From contig NZ_LQYA01000007.1 in assembly GCF_001531445.1 (NCBI RefSeq), positions 32,730 through 96,729 of the forward strand: 64,000 bases of DNA, written 5' to 3'. Shown piece by piece: positions 25,334 through 34,549 of the stretch (position 1 is its first letter; each line of letters opens with the position of its first letter). Position numbers and translations under genes: made by a program. The notes under the pieces are model-generated. The model was not told where the DNA came from. It searched no databases and was given only the letters and a program-made list of their open reading frames with translations. Origin of the DNA: Sporosarcina koreensis (GTDB taxonomy: Bacteria; Bacillota; Bacilli; Bacillales_A; Planococcaceae).

Positions 25334-27847
25334 TCATTTATATTTTAGAAGAATCGCCTTAGAGCGTGAATCCACCCCTATTTTACTGTAAATGGAGGTC
25401 AGATAGACGCGTACTGTTCCTTCCGATAAGAAAAGCTGTTCTGCAATTTCCCGATTGGTGATGCCGTCTGCTAATAGGTTGTAGACTTCTTTTTCCCTTG
25501 GTGTGAGCAAGTGATGTACTTGGTTTTCTTCGAGTGTGCTTTCAATGATTTGAAAGTGATCTAGATAATGCGTGGAAATGGAGCTTCGTAATCTTTCATC
25601 CTTTTTATGCAGTTGGCGGATTTTATTCAGTAACGGATAGATTTCCTCCTCATCTAAAAATGTACGAATATAGTAATAGGGGGCGGCTGCTTTCAATGCT
25701 TCCTGTAATGTATTGAGCGCCATTTCCGTATCGCCTAGTCTTTCATGGCAAATTGCTTCTAAAACGGTTGCTTCGATAATTGTTGCGATTTGCATCTCTT
25801 GCAAGGCTTTCGTTTTTGTTTGAATCAAAATGCCTAAGGCGCTGTCGGGTTGTTGTTTCGTCAGCAGAAGCCGAGCACGGACGAGCATCCAGAAAGGGTG
25901 GCTAGACTTTTCTGCTTGTAATTCTTTTTCTGCATTTACAATGTCGCCATCTGCTATATGACAAGCGGCTTGCATGATGCTCAATGTTGTAAGCCAATGC
26001 TTTTCGGTGACCAATTCTTTCGCCTGCGTAAGTAAGGCGAGCGCGGATGTGATTTTTTTTTCGGCTACATAGATTTTCGACTGCAATACATACATCGGGA
26101 TGAATATGCCGGGGTCTTGGAGTTCGTGTCCCTGTTGCATCGCAACGGCAAGCTCTCCTTTTGCGTAATCCAATAGATTGCGCTCATATAAGGATTCAGC
26201 GGAAGTTCCATAGGAATAGGCCGCAATCCCTCTTGTTTGATAAAACGGCTTGCGAAAAATTTCTGCGATTGCGATGCCATCTTCCATAGATGGCATTTTG
26301 CCTTTTGAGCCAATGCTTGTCCTCAATAATTTATATTCGAAAATATTGAAACGCATATGAACCTTATCCCATCGAGATGGTATATCTCCATTGTTGAGCT
26401 GTTTTTCAACGATAGCTTTTGCTGTTTGCAAGTCTCCGCCGGCGGAGACGATCGCCATTGCTTTCGCATGCTCGTAAAGGAACACCAATGCTGCATGTTC
26501 TTCCTTCTGCATCCACTGATCAGTGATTTCCCGGGTTTCGAGTTCCTGCATTAGTGAATTTGCAGTATCGGTATCTAATGATGACATCGACGCAATGACG
26601 CCAATGACAAGAAATTCATAAGGGACCGCGTCGTGGTGAGCGCGCAATTGATGCAACCATCTCAAGAAGGTTGAGATTCGTCCTGAAGTAAAGAACGAAA
26701 CTAGATGCTCGGAAATCCAAGACACCGCTACGTCATAAAGACTGTATTGCAAGGAGAGTTCGATTGCTGCGGTGATATCCCCTCGTTTATACAGCACGAA
26801 TGCAGTTTCTTCTATTAAAATAGAAACTTCATCAGCCATTAAGCGCCTTTTGATTTCTGATCGTAAAGCTTCCGCAAATAAATGATGATAGCGGAAGACA
26901 GGGGTATTTGATTGGAGACGGATGATGAATAATCCTTTTTCTACTAATGATTCAAGCAACTGATAGCTGTCTGTCCTGTTTGTAAGTTCATTGCAGAGGG
27001 AGGGCTCCAATTCACGAATCAAAGATGTACGTAAGAGGAATTCTTGGGTGGATGTTGGGAGCGGGACCATGATTTCCTGCAGTAAAAAGTCGAATATAGT
27101 TGAACGCGAAGTGTCGGCCCAATCCTCCGGAAATCCGTGGTTGGGCGTCAGACATGCCAACTGGAGTCCGGCAATCCAACCTTCCGTCTTTTTTAACATA
27201 AGACCTAACTGGGCTTGATCTGGCAAAGGTAAGTTTTTCATGGAGTAAAACTGCTGCAGCTCTTGGCGTGTAAATCGTAGTTGTGAGGCATCAAGTTCAT
27301 ATACCCATTGCTTAGCATGCCATTTCGCGATGGGCAAGTGTAACTCTGTCCGAGTGGATATATAAAGATGTACATGCTCCGGTGACTGTTCGATCAATTT
27401 CGTCATCATTTGGTGAATAACTGCGTTTTCAATAAGGTGGTAATCGTCAAACACGATATGTAATAGCTTGTCTGTACCCATCATTTCATGAATAAAGGAT
27501 TCAATCAGAAAGTCATTCCCCGCATTGTCGGAGGCATGCAAAAGTGGGGCTAATGCCTGATCGATATCCAATTGGCACGCTTTCGAAACAGCGTGAAAAA
27601 CATATGCCCAAAAGCGGGATGAATCGTTGTCAGAAGGGTCGATGGCTAGATAGGCGATCTGATCGTGTTGCAAGGTTTTTAGCCATTGACTAAGCAGCGT
27701 TGTTTTCCCATAGCCTGCAGGAGCCCGTAGAATGGTCACTTTTTTGAATATGCCATTATGAAATTTGTTATGCAATCTCGTCCTGTTAACGCTATCCGAA
27801 AGGGGTTGTGGTAACGTTGTTTTTGCAGCAAGAAGAACCGTCGTCAT
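25334..27847 (-). CDS. LuxR-family regulator of the MalT/LAL (STAND ATPase) type, paralogue 1
   Basis: An 837-residue protein in the size range of MalT (about 900). Walker A is RAPAGYGKTTLLSQW near residues 41-55, Walker B-like LLHIVFDDYHLIEN near 135, then winged-helix and TPR-like helical repeats (about 350-750), and a C-terminal LuxR helix-turn-helix: LTPREKEVYNLLADGITNREIAEQLFLSEGTVRVYL (about 772-810). Such regulators bind ATP and an inducer, oligomerise and activate transcription. AAGGAGG precedes the ATG. It lies downstream of a NarL-type regulator gene but behind a terminator. A paralogue is at 40182-42737. Target genes cannot be seen. Confidence 0.9.
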   Translation of the reverse strand: MTTVLLAAKTTLPQPLSDSVNRTRLHNKFHNGIFKKVTILRAPAGYGKTTLLSQWLKTLQHDQIAYLAIDPSDNDSSRFWAYVFHAVSKACQLDIDQALAPLLHASDNAGNDFLIESFIHEMMGTDKLLHIVFDDYHLIENAVIHQMMTKLIEQSPEHVHLYISTRTELHLPIAKWHAKQWVYELDASQLRFTRQELQQFYSMKNLPLPDQAQLGLMLKKTEGWIAGLQLACLTPNHGFPEDWADTSRSTIFDFLLQEIMVPLPTSTQEFLLRTSLIRELEPSLCNELTNRTDSYQLLESLVEKGLFIIRLQSNTPVFRYHHLFAEALRSEIKRRLMADEVSILIEETAFVLYKRGDITAAIELSLQYSLYDVAVSWISEHLVSFFTSGRISTFLRWLHQLRAHHDAVPYEFLVIGVIASMSSLDTDTANSLMQELETREITDQWMQKEEHAALVFLYEHAKAMAIVSAGGDLQTAKAIVEKQLNNGDIPSRWDKVHMRFNIFEYKLLRTSIGSKGKMPSMEDGIAIAEIFRKPFYQTRGIAAYSYGTSAESLYERNLLDYAKGELAVAMQQGHELQDPGIFIPMYVLQSKIYVAEKKITSALALLTQAKELVTEKHWLTTLSIMQAACHIADGDIVNAEKELQAEKSSHPFWMLVRARLLLTKQQPDSALGILIQTKTKALQEMQIATIIEATVLEAICHERLGDTEMALNTLQEALKAAAPYYYIRTFLDEEEIYPLLNKIRQLHKKDERLRSSISTHYLDHFQIIESTLEENQVHHLLTPREKEVYNLLADGITNREIAEQLFLSEGTVRVYLTSIYSKIGVDSRSKAILLKYK

Positions 27848-27965
27848 TTTTTCCCTCCTTGTATAATTATATAATAGTAGGCTATAATTACCTGCTATTC
27901 CTTACTTTACACTTCCATCAATTTGTTGTCTACATGCTATTCTTGAAGGTCTGTCTCAAAAAACG

Positions 27966-27991
27966 GAAAAAAGAGCCCGTGGATCGGCTCT
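27966..27991 (-). terminator. Terminator of the NarL-type regulator gene
   Basis: AGAGCC (27991-27986), an eight-base loop and GGCTCT (27977-27972), followed by six T on the minus strand. It separates the response regulator from the LuxR/MalT-like gene. Confidence 0.8.
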
Positions 27992-28016
27992 CTGTTGTCA
28001 TCTACCTATCACGCTA

Positions 28017-28670
28017 TCAAACAGGCAGATCAAACTGGTATTGCACTAATCCAGTCTCGTTTGCATAAAGTGCGGCCCGTGTGCGGTCGCCAAGACAAAG
28101 CTTGGCCAAGATTTGGCTGACATGTTTCTTTACTGTGTGCTCCGTAATGAACAGGCTGCTGGCAATTTGTTTATTGGAGAATCCCATCCCTAACTTTTCC
28201 AATACTTCCTTTTCCTTCACGGTCAATTGTTCGAGTGGATGGTTGTCTACTAGCGGCTCCCTCTGTGACTGGATCAGCAAATCAATCATATCGGGATCAT
28301 AATACTTCCTTCCCCGCTGAATCAGATGAAGGGCGTAAATAAGTTCGTCGGGATCTGCTTGTAACGAAATGAAGCCATCGACACCCATTTTCCTTGCATG
28401 ATTAAACAGGAGAAGGTCCTGTAAATCGGTCAAGATTGCAAATTTGCAGGCAACATTGAGCCGCTTCGCTTCAGCGATTACTTCCAATCCGCTTTCGTGC
28501 CCTAACTTGAAATCGATAATCAGCAAATCGGGTTGTTCTTTTCTAAGTAACTGAAGCGATTCTTGCTTATTTTTTGCTTCTCCAACCACGTCGAACCCGC
28601 TTGGCAATGACAGGGTCAGGACGAGCCCTTTGCGAATGAGCAGTTGATCATTAGCCAATACAATTTTCAT
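28017..28670 (-). CDS. NarL/FixJ-type response regulator with atypical receiver
   Basis: A 217-residue protein: receiver domain 1-120 and LuxR helix-turn-helix about 145-205 (LTVKEKEVLEKLGMGFSNKQIASSLFITEHTVKKHVSQIL). The phospho-acceptor aspartate is in DLLIIDFKLGHESG near residue 53. However the acidic pair after strand 1 is ND (VLANDQLLIRKG) rather than DD, and the conserved lysine of the GYLLKDAS loop is replaced: GFISLQADPDEL. These changes are typical of receivers that work without phosphorylation. No histidine kinase gene is adjacent. GGGAGGGGG precedes the ATG. Confidence 0.9.
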   Translation of the reverse strand: MKIVLANDQLLIRKGLVLTLSLPSGFDVVGEAKNKQESLQLLRKEQPDLLIIDFKLGHESGLEVIAEAKRLNVACKFAILTDLQDLLLFNHARKMGVDGFISLQADPDELIYALHLIQRGRKYYDPDMIDLLIQSQREPLVDNHPLEQLTVKEKEVLEKLGMGFSNKQIASSLFITEHTVKKHVSQILAKLCLGDRTRAALYANETGLVQYQFDLPV

Positions 28671-28749
28671 CGATAAAAGCCCCCTCCCTTAAAACATAGG
28701 AACATTAAAAATGCCACGATGAAACAGGGGCGGTTGCACCACTGACTCC

Positions 28750-28781
28750 CTATATCCAAGGTGCCCACATAAAGGATATAG
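28750..28781. promoter_or_regulatory. Inverted repeat upstream of the response-regulator gene
   Basis: CTATATCC and GGATATAG (16-base spacer) lie about 80 bases upstream of the ATG at 28670. It could be a regulator site; nothing else supports it. Confidence 0.35.
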
Positions 28782-28826
28782 TTCATCGTCTCCTATGTAC
28801 GTATTTTTCTTATAGGTTGATATTGC

Positions 28827-28983
28827 ATTGAAAAGGGATTCCACTTCAGGCGGACGCTTTCCGAGGGCACGGCTTCAGCCTCCTCACTTCGCTACGCTTC
28901 GTTCCGGGGTCTTCTGCTCGTGCTGGTCCCGCTGGAGTCGCCGCCTTACGCCCCAATCCCAGAGAAATGTGAAACTTTTCAAT
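28827..28983. repeat. GC-rich intergenic repeat with 9-bp terminal inverted repeats
   Basis: The 157-bp block is much richer in G+C than its surroundings. It is bounded by ATTGAAAAG (28827-28835) and CTTTTCAAT (28975-28983), exact inverted complements. The interior (GGCGGACGCTTTCCG, GGGGTCTTCTGCTCGTGCT, GGAGTCGCCGCC) matches a widely dispersed intergenic repeat that I recall from Bacillaceae and Planococcaceae genomes. It has no convincing gene; a 62-codon open frame inside it is a by-product. It looks like a MITE-like non-autonomous element. Confidence 0.7.
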
Positions 28984-29112
28984 ACATTCCATCTAAGTAT
29001 TCGCAATCCTTACATTTAGTATAGGGACGTCTTTGAATGTTGAATACTGAGGAATGTTAATATTCATAAATTCTGTTTGTTTCATGAACATTCCACGCGC
29101 GATAATGAGCAC

Positions 29113-29162
29113 AAAAAGCCTCTTGTATACTTGTGTCATGCGACTGACGTATACAAGAGGCT
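29113..29162 (-). terminator. Terminator of the fused-ATPase operon
   Basis: AGCCTCTTGTATAC and GTATACAAGAGGCT form a perfect 14-bp stem (29117-29130 with 29149-29162), followed by five T on the minus strand. It is about 33 bases after the stop of the unknown gene at 29195. Confidence 0.92.
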
Positions 29163-29194
29163 ATTCCTGGTTCTATTCATATCAGCAGCTCAAA

Positions 29195-29638
29195 TCATCT
29201 GCCGTTCAGTATGGTAATTTTTTTTGTTTCATCTTCTGTTTCTAGCGGTAATTCCGTAATTGTCCAGTTTTGTGAGAGGAACTGCTTCAGCGTTTCTAAC
29301 TCACTCTCACTCACTTTCAACTGTTTCATGCCCTCATCTGTCAACGAGTAATCTTTCCCGGCGGTTTTTTTGAATTTCAATTCCAAAAGCCCTTGAAGCC
29401 CTCTTATGGTAATGAACTTCACTTGATATCCTTCCGTTAGAATGGATGTAAATGCATTTTTATCTTGCTGATAAAGTGAAATCAAATCACCATAACTATA
29501 ATTCGGATTGATGCGTACCCAAGAGCTGCTGTCCCCTTGCTCGAGCTGAGTTAGCAGCTCCTCATTTGATATGCCATTGCTGCGTAGTGTTTCAATCATA
29601 TACGCTTCCATTAATGTAACTTTATTAGTAGTCCCCAT
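29195..29638 (-). CDS. Small protein of unknown function in the fused-ATPase operon
   Basis: Start ATG 29638, six bases after GGGAGGA, gives 147 residues (MGTTNKVTLMEAYMIETL...). It begins with a helical stretch rich in acidic residues and includes a segment (SLTDEGMKQLKVSESELETLKQFLSQNW) that resembles a winged-helix tail; the middle ITIRGLQGLLELKFKKTAG is beta-like. No signal peptide or membrane segment. I do not recognise the family. It follows the double-ATPase gene by a short gap and is terminated by the strong hairpin, so it is part of that transcription unit and may be a regulator or accessory factor of the transporter. Confidence 0.7.
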   Translation of the reverse strand: MGTTNKVTLMEAYMIETLRSNGISNEELLTQLEQGDSSSWVRINPNYSYGDLISLYQQDKNAFTSILTEGYQVKFITIRGLQGLLELKFKKTAGKDYSLTDEGMKQLKVSESELETLKQFLSQNWTITELPLETEDETKKITILNGR

Positions 29639-29670
29639 CCCGCATCCTCCCAAGTCTATGTAATTGCTTA

Positions 29671-31407
29671 TTAGTTGACGGGCATTGCTACCCAATGTCC
29701 TTTTGAAATCTCCACAAACTCCGATTGTTGTAATCGGTATTTATCTGTTTCATGTTGCTCATCCATCATGACTCGCTTTTTCTTTGCCTCAACCTTTGGA
29801 TCAGGAATCGGGATTGCAGCTAACAGCGACTTAGTATATGGGTGCTGTGGATTTGAATAAAGCTCTTCGCTTTCCGCCAGTTCAACTATTTTGCCGGCAT
29901 ACATAACCGCCACTCGGTCACTAATATGCTTTACCATGGACAAATCATGGGCGATAAACAAATAAGTCAAGCCCAATCGGTGTTGAAGATCTTCTAACAA
30001 GTCTACAACTTGCGACTGGATGGAAACGTCAAGCGCAGATAAAGGCTCATCACACACAATGAACTTAGGTTCCACTGCGAGTGCGCGTGCAATACCTATC
30101 CGTTGCCGCTGACCACCCGAGAATTCGTGAGGATATCGCATTGCATGCGATGGCAAGAGTCCTACCATATCTAAAAGCTCTTCAACTCTTTTCCTACGTT
30201 GTGCTTTACTGCCGCTCAGCCCGTGTATATCGAGGGCCTGACCGATAATATCCAACACTTTAAACCGCGGATTCAGTGATGAATAAGGATCTTGGAAAAT
30301 GAGTTGCATATGGCGTCTCATTGTTTTCATTTCACTTTTAGACAAACGATTGATCGCCATCCCTTGGTAGAGTACATCGCCATCCGTCGGTTCATTCAAT
30401 CGTAAGATCGCTCTACCTGTCGTTGACTTTCCAGACCCTGACTCTCCCACAAGGCCAAGTGTCTCGCCAGGTTGAATATGGAAACTAATATTGTCAACGG
30501 CCTTCAACAACTTTCCCTTTCCTAAATCAAAATGTTGTTTAAGTGACTTTACTTCAATAAGAGGCGTATTGCTGGTATCTGTCATGATCAATGGCGTGCG
30601 TTTAGGCTTCTTCTTCTCATGTAATTTTGGAAGTGAATTTAGTAGTTTCAGTGTATACGGGTGCTTCGGACTCTCGAAAATCTCCTCAGTTGTTCCAGTC
30701 TCAACAATTTCTCCGCTCTTCATGACAACAACACGGTCGCACATTCCAGCGACTACACCCAAATCATGGGTGATCAGAATAATGGATGTGCCGAAACGCT
30801 TTTGCATATCCTTCATCAAATTTAAAATTTGTGCTTGTATTGTTACGTCCAATGCTGTTGTAGGTTCATCCGCGATTAACAAAGTCGGACGGCAAGCAAG
30901 TGCAATTGCAATCATGACGCGTTGCAGCATGCCACCTGAAAACTCATGAGGGAATTGATTATATCGAGTCTCCACATCCCGGATTCCCACAAGTTTCAAG
31001 ATTTCGAGCACTTGCACTTTAGCTTCTTTCTTTGACAGTTTCTGATGTTTAATTAAACTTTCAGCAATTTGTTTTCCTATTCTTATTGTTGGGTTCAGTG
31101 AGGTCATCGGGTCTTGGAAGATCATACTTATATCGCGGCCGCGTATGCTTTCCATTTCCTTCTCTGTTTTAGCACCCAAATTTTCACCAAGAAAATTAAT
31201 GTCCCCGTTTTTCATATGTGAAGGCGGTGAGGGTAATATCCGCATTATACTTCGAGCCGTGACACTTTTACCGCTTCCCGACTCTCCTACGATTCCTAAT
31301 GTTTCACCCTTTTTAACTTCAAAACTAACGCCTCGAACTGCGTCGAATTCCTCATCTCTGGTCTGAAAAGAGACGTGCAGATCCTTCACTGTTAATATTA
31401 TTTCCAA
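29671..31407 (-). CDS. Fused double ABC ATPase of the peptide-transporter type (DppD-DppF in one chain)
   Basis: Start is probably TTG 31407 behind GGTGGA, giving about 578 residues; the longer frame starts at 31467. Two complete ATPase domains are in tandem. First: GESGSGKSVTARSIMRI, FSGGMLQRVMIAIAL, LLIADEPTTALD. Second, after a linker near residue 275: GESGSGKSTTGRAILRL, FSGGQRQRIGIARAL, IVCDEPLSALD. Fused GsiA-like ATPases are known in other bacteria; here the two domains serve the divergent permeases and binding protein. It is transcribed divergently from them, sharing a short promoter region at 31408-31523. Confidence 0.92.
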   Translation of the reverse strand: MEIILTVKDLHVSFQTRDEEFDAVRGVSFEVKKGETLGIVGESGSGKSVTARSIMRILPSPPSHMKNGDINFLGENLGAKTEKEMESIRGRDISMIFQDPMTSLNPTIRIGKQIAESLIKHQKLSKKEAKVQVLEILKLVGIRDVETRYNQFPHEFSGGMLQRVMIAIALACRPTLLIADEPTTALDVTIQAQILNLMKDMQKRFGTSIILITHDLGVVAGMCDRVVVMKSGEIVETGTTEEIFESPKHPYTLKLLNSLPKLHEKKKPKRTPLIMTDTSNTPLIEVKSLKQHFDLGKGKLLKAVDNISFHIQPGETLGLVGESGSGKSTTGRAILRLNEPTDGDVLYQGMAINRLSKSEMKTMRRHMQLIFQDPYSSLNPRFKVLDIIGQALDIHGLSGSKAQRRKRVEELLDMVGLLPSHAMRYPHEFSGGQRQRIGIARALAVEPKFIVCDEPLSALDVSIQSQVVDLLEDLQHRLGLTYLFIAHDLSMVKHISDRVAVMYAGKIVELAESEELYSNPQHPYTKSLLAAIPIPDPKVEAKKKRVMMDEQHETDKYRLQQSEFVEISKGHWVAMPVN

Positions 31408-31523
31408 TTCGATTCCACCGCCATTTATTTTAATCTTAATAGTGTTTTTAAAAATATAACTTGTCACTAACTTCAGATTATACTATTATGTGTATTATTA
31501 ATCAATGAGAAAGAGGGAGAGAC
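31408..31523. promoter_or_regulatory. Divergent promoter region between fused ATPase and permease genes
   Basis: Only about 116 bases separate the two starts. The sequence is AT-rich with TATACTATTATG near 31477-31490, but I could not define boxes with certainty. Confidence 0.45.
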
Positions 31524-32969
31524 ATGGAGGTAAAAGCATCTACCAGAGATGGTAATCGGTTGTTATGCATAATGCAGAATTCTTACGACAAGATGCATCA
31601 AAGAAATTCCTATAATTGTATAATAATGATTTTAGGACTTCCGGTTCACTTATTCCTGTTTATGTTTTATGTATGGAGAAAGAGGGACAATACATACTCT
31701 TCTTTACTTGAGGATAGTAAAAGGTCTCTTGCGGATGAAGGTTTTAAAGAGAAATTACGGCTTGAATTTAGGAACCAGTTGATTCGAAAATGTGAATTTT
31801 TTGGACAGCATGTCAACGAATCAGAACTGGAAAAACAGGTGGAAAATTTAGCGGAAGAACGATTTCTAAAAATAGCACGGGAGAAGACGGATAAAAGGTT
31901 GCTAAAAGAAGGGAAAACGAAATCGAGTTACTCGAATTTCTTCCGTTCGTTACTTTCACAACCGCTTTTCTTTTTCTTGACATTACTTCCAGGCTTGCTG
32001 ATGTATCTATTTATCTTCATGTATAGTAATCCATTTGTTAAGTATGTATTCGAACGACTGGTAATCAGTGTTTTCGTCGTCATTGGTGTTGTAATCCTTG
32101 TGTTTTCTATTTTGTATATATCACCATTTGAACCTGCCGCCAATATAATTGGTGAAACGGCGACGCCAGAACAAATTTCAGCTTTCAACCGATTACATGG
32201 CCTTGATTTACCTTACCTTGCGCAATTATGGGAGGCGATCAAAGGGATTGTCACGTTTGATTTGGGTGCATCCTACGCAGGCAATGAAGATGTCATTACG
32301 AGCATTGCGAAAAAGTTCCCGATTACGTTGATCATCTCATTGTTATCGTTAGTCATGGCTGTACTGATCGCAGTACCTATCGGAATTATTTCGTCCACAA
32401 AACCAAATTCTTTTTTTGATTATACATTTATGTTTATTGCCTTACTCGGTTTGTCGATCCCCAACTTTTGGCAAGGGTTAATATTCATTTTGAACTTTTC
32501 GATTAAATTACAGTGGTTGCCTGCTACTTACAATCCACAAAATTGGTTATCCGTGATCATGCCGATTATAGTCCTCGGAACAGCATTAACAGCATCCGTC
32601 AGTAGAATGACTCGCTCATCCATGCTGGAGATTATTAATGAAGACTATATCATCACGGCAAAAGCGAAAGGTTTAAATAAACGGCAAGTGCTGTGGAAGC
32701 ATGCCGTTGGTAATGCAATGATTCCTGTCATTACTGTCATCGGCCTGCTATTCGGTGGGATGCTCGGTGGTGCTGCTGTAACAGAGAAGGTTTTCAATAT
32801 TAGTGGTATCGGCAGCTATATTGTAGATAAGCAGTTTATTCCTGATATTCCAAGTATTTTGGGCGGGGTTGTCTACGTGGCTATCACCATTTCACTAATC
32901 AATGTAATTATTGACATTTTGTATGCATACCTTGATCCGAGAATTCGTTCGAAGATTAAACAATACTAA
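31524..32969 (+). CDS. DppB-type ABC permease with long N-terminal extension
   Basis: A 481-residue permease, about 170 residues longer than the 305-residue copy at 10660. The extra N-terminal part has one hydrophobic helix (IIMILGLPVHLFLFMFYVW, about 33-52), then a charged helical stretch of about 90 residues (SLADEGFKEKLRLEFRNQLIRK ... NLAEERFLKIAREK) and a second hydrophobic helix (LFFFLTLLPGLLMYLFIFMY), before the normal DppB start NPFVKYVFERLVISVFVVIG. The core has TPEQISAFNRLHGLDLPYLAQ and the EAA loop DYIITAKAKGLNKRQVLWKHAVGN. Start ATG 31524 follows AGAGGGAGAGAC. Confidence 0.88.
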   Translation: MEVKASTRDGNRLLCIMQNSYDKMHQRNSYNCIIMILGLPVHLFLFMFYVWRKRDNTYSSLLEDSKRSLADEGFKEKLRLEFRNQLIRKCEFFGQHVNESELEKQVENLAEERFLKIAREKTDKRLLKEGKTKSSYSNFFRSLLSQPLFFFLTLLPGLLMYLFIFMYSNPFVKYVFERLVISVFVVIGVVILVFSILYISPFEPAANIIGETATPEQISAFNRLHGLDLPYLAQLWEAIKGIVTFDLGASYAGNEDVITSIAKKFPITLIISLLSLVMAVLIAVPIGIISSTKPNSFFDYTFMFIALLGLSIPNFWQGLIFILNFSIKLQWLPATYNPQNWLSVIMPIIVLGTALTASVSRMTRSSMLEIINEDYIITAKAKGLNKRQVLWKHAVGNAMIPVITVIGLLFGGMLGGAAVTEKVFNISGIGSYIVDKQFIPDIPSILGGVVYVAITISLINVIIDILYAYLDPRIRSKIKQY

Positions 32970-32979
32970 AGTAGGTGCA

Positions 32980-34524
32980 ATGATGACACAAATAGAAATG
33001 GAGAATAAGCAGGCTTTAAAGCCGAAGTCACAAATGAAGTCTGATCATAAGAAAATATTGAAGCTGTCGCCTGAATATACACAATCCAGTTTTGCTTGGA
33101 TAACGTCTCTAGCACTTACGATTGTTTTTTTGCTCAACTGCTTCGATTTTTCAACAAAGACCATTAAGCCATTCGCATTTAGTGCATTTCTGGCATACAG
33201 CCTTTTCACTTTGATTCAGATCGGGCTTACAGTAGCCATACGAAAAGATATTCTAACGAGCGGAACCATAAGAAAAACGACTAGAAAACTAGGTTTCATA
33301 CAACTATTAGGCGTCTTCACAGGGAATGTCTTTGTTGTTTCGTTTGCATTCAATGTAATTAAAGAGAAAAAGACTCCGGAGTATATGTTTGCGGTCTATA
33401 TGGTGATGACCCAATTTTTTATTATTGCAATATCCTCTTTGAATTTGTTTAAACCGTATGTTTCGAATACATTTTTACTAGCCATGACCCTATTAGTAGC
33501 TATTTTAGTGTTCCAGCTAGCGGCAACGTTATTAGTCGCCAAGCACGTAACGAATCAAAGCACTAAGCGTTGGATGACATGGATTGCGATTCCGCTCATT
33601 CTAACAGCGGCAACCGGAAACCTGTTTGCGCTCATACTAGGATACGGCTTGCTAATGAAGGGAAGAAGTAATGATTTATCGAGGATCGATAAATGGGATA
33701 CGATGTGGGGGAAAATAACAAGAAATACTACGGCGACATTAGGGTTGTTCTTTATCATATTTATGTTCTCCATATCAGTTTGCAGCAACTTCACTTTCGA
33801 TTACAGTATGGCGGTCGAAAACAACTATAGTGCGCTTCTTCAACCGCCAAGCATCAGCTATCCGCTTGGAACAGATGATTTCGGAAGGGATTTATTCACC
33901 AGAATTATTTTTGGAGCAAGAATATCCTTAGTCGTCGGTTTCATTTCGACGATCATTCCAGCAGTTGTTGGTGGAGCACTTGGTGCAATTGCAGGTTATT
34001 ATGGCCATCGCACAGATAATATCGTCATGCGTTTACTCGATGTGCTATATGCGGTACCAGGAATATTGTTAGCGATTGCCATCATCGCTGCTTTTGGAGC
34101 GAATATTACGAACTTGATCATCGCATTAAGTGTTGGTTCCATTCCAACCTACGCCAGAACGATGAGGGCGAACGTCCTTATGGTTTCAAATTACCAGTTT
34201 GTTGAATCTGCCCGTGCGCTCGGTTCAAGCGACCTTTCAATTATCTTCAGGCAGGTTATACCGAATTCCCTAGCCCCGATGATCGTAAAGGCTACGTTAA
34301 CAATTGGCGGCGCGGTCATAGCCACAAGCAGTTTAAGCTATCTTGGACTTGGTGTAGAACCCCATATTCCAGAATGGGGGAATATATTGAAGTTAGGAAG
34401 TACGTATCTTGAAACGCATTCTTATTTAGCGATTTATCCCGGGCTTGCCATTATAGCACTCGTGTTGTCCTTCAACTTCTTAGGTGACGGGCTTCGTGAT
34501 GCAATGGATCCAAAGCTGGATTAA
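32980..34524 (+). CDS. DppC-type ABC permease with extra N-terminal membrane domain
   Basis: Start ATG 32980 or 32983. About 514 residues, compared with about 300 for normal DppC. Residues 1-40 are soluble; about 45-240 contain six additional hydrophobic helices (for example SLALTIVFLLNC, FSAFLAYSLFTLIQIGLTVAI, FIQLLGVFTGNVFVVSFAF, WIAIPLILTAATGNLFALILG). The DppC core follows: LGTDDFGRDLFTRIIFGARISLV, the EAA loop YQFVESARALGSSDLSIIFRQVIPN and SLSYLGLGVEPHIPEWG. It starts 10 bases after its partner permease's stop. The role of the six helices is unknown. Confidence 0.88.
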   Translation: MMTQIEMENKQALKPKSQMKSDHKKILKLSPEYTQSSFAWITSLALTIVFLLNCFDFSTKTIKPFAFSAFLAYSLFTLIQIGLTVAIRKDILTSGTIRKTTRKLGFIQLLGVFTGNVFVVSFAFNVIKEKKTPEYMFAVYMVMTQFFIIAISSLNLFKPYVSNTFLLAMTLLVAILVFQLAATLLVAKHVTNQSTKRWMTWIAIPLILTAATGNLFALILGYGLLMKGRSNDLSRIDKWDTMWGKITRNTTATLGLFFIIFMFSISVCSNFTFDYSMAVENNYSALLQPPSISYPLGTDDFGRDLFTRIIFGARISLVVGFISTIIPAVVGGALGAIAGYYGHRTDNIVMRLLDVLYAVPGILLAIAIIAAFGANITNLIIALSVGSIPTYARTMRANVLMVSNYQFVESARALGSSDLSIIFRQVIPNSLAPMIVKATLTIGGAVIATSSLSYLGLGVEPHIPEWGNILKLGSTYLETHSYLAIYPGLAIIALVLSFNFLGDGLRDAMDPKLD

Positions 34525-34549
34525 ACGAATCAATTTTAGGAGGGATTTT

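Noticed and set aside
25044-25391. 115-codon plus-strand open frame with one hydrophobic stretch
   Set aside because: No ribosome site, starts within a terminator-like hairpin and overlaps the 3' end of a large regulator gene on the other strand; at best a remnant.
28828-29019. Open frame inside the GC-rich repeat
   Set aside because: Explained by high G+C and low stop frequency of the repeat; no ribosome site.
31524-31630. Later start for the extended DppB permease
   Set aside because: An ATG near 31627 would remove only the first 34 residues and has no ribosome site, while 31524 has one; the extension stays either way.
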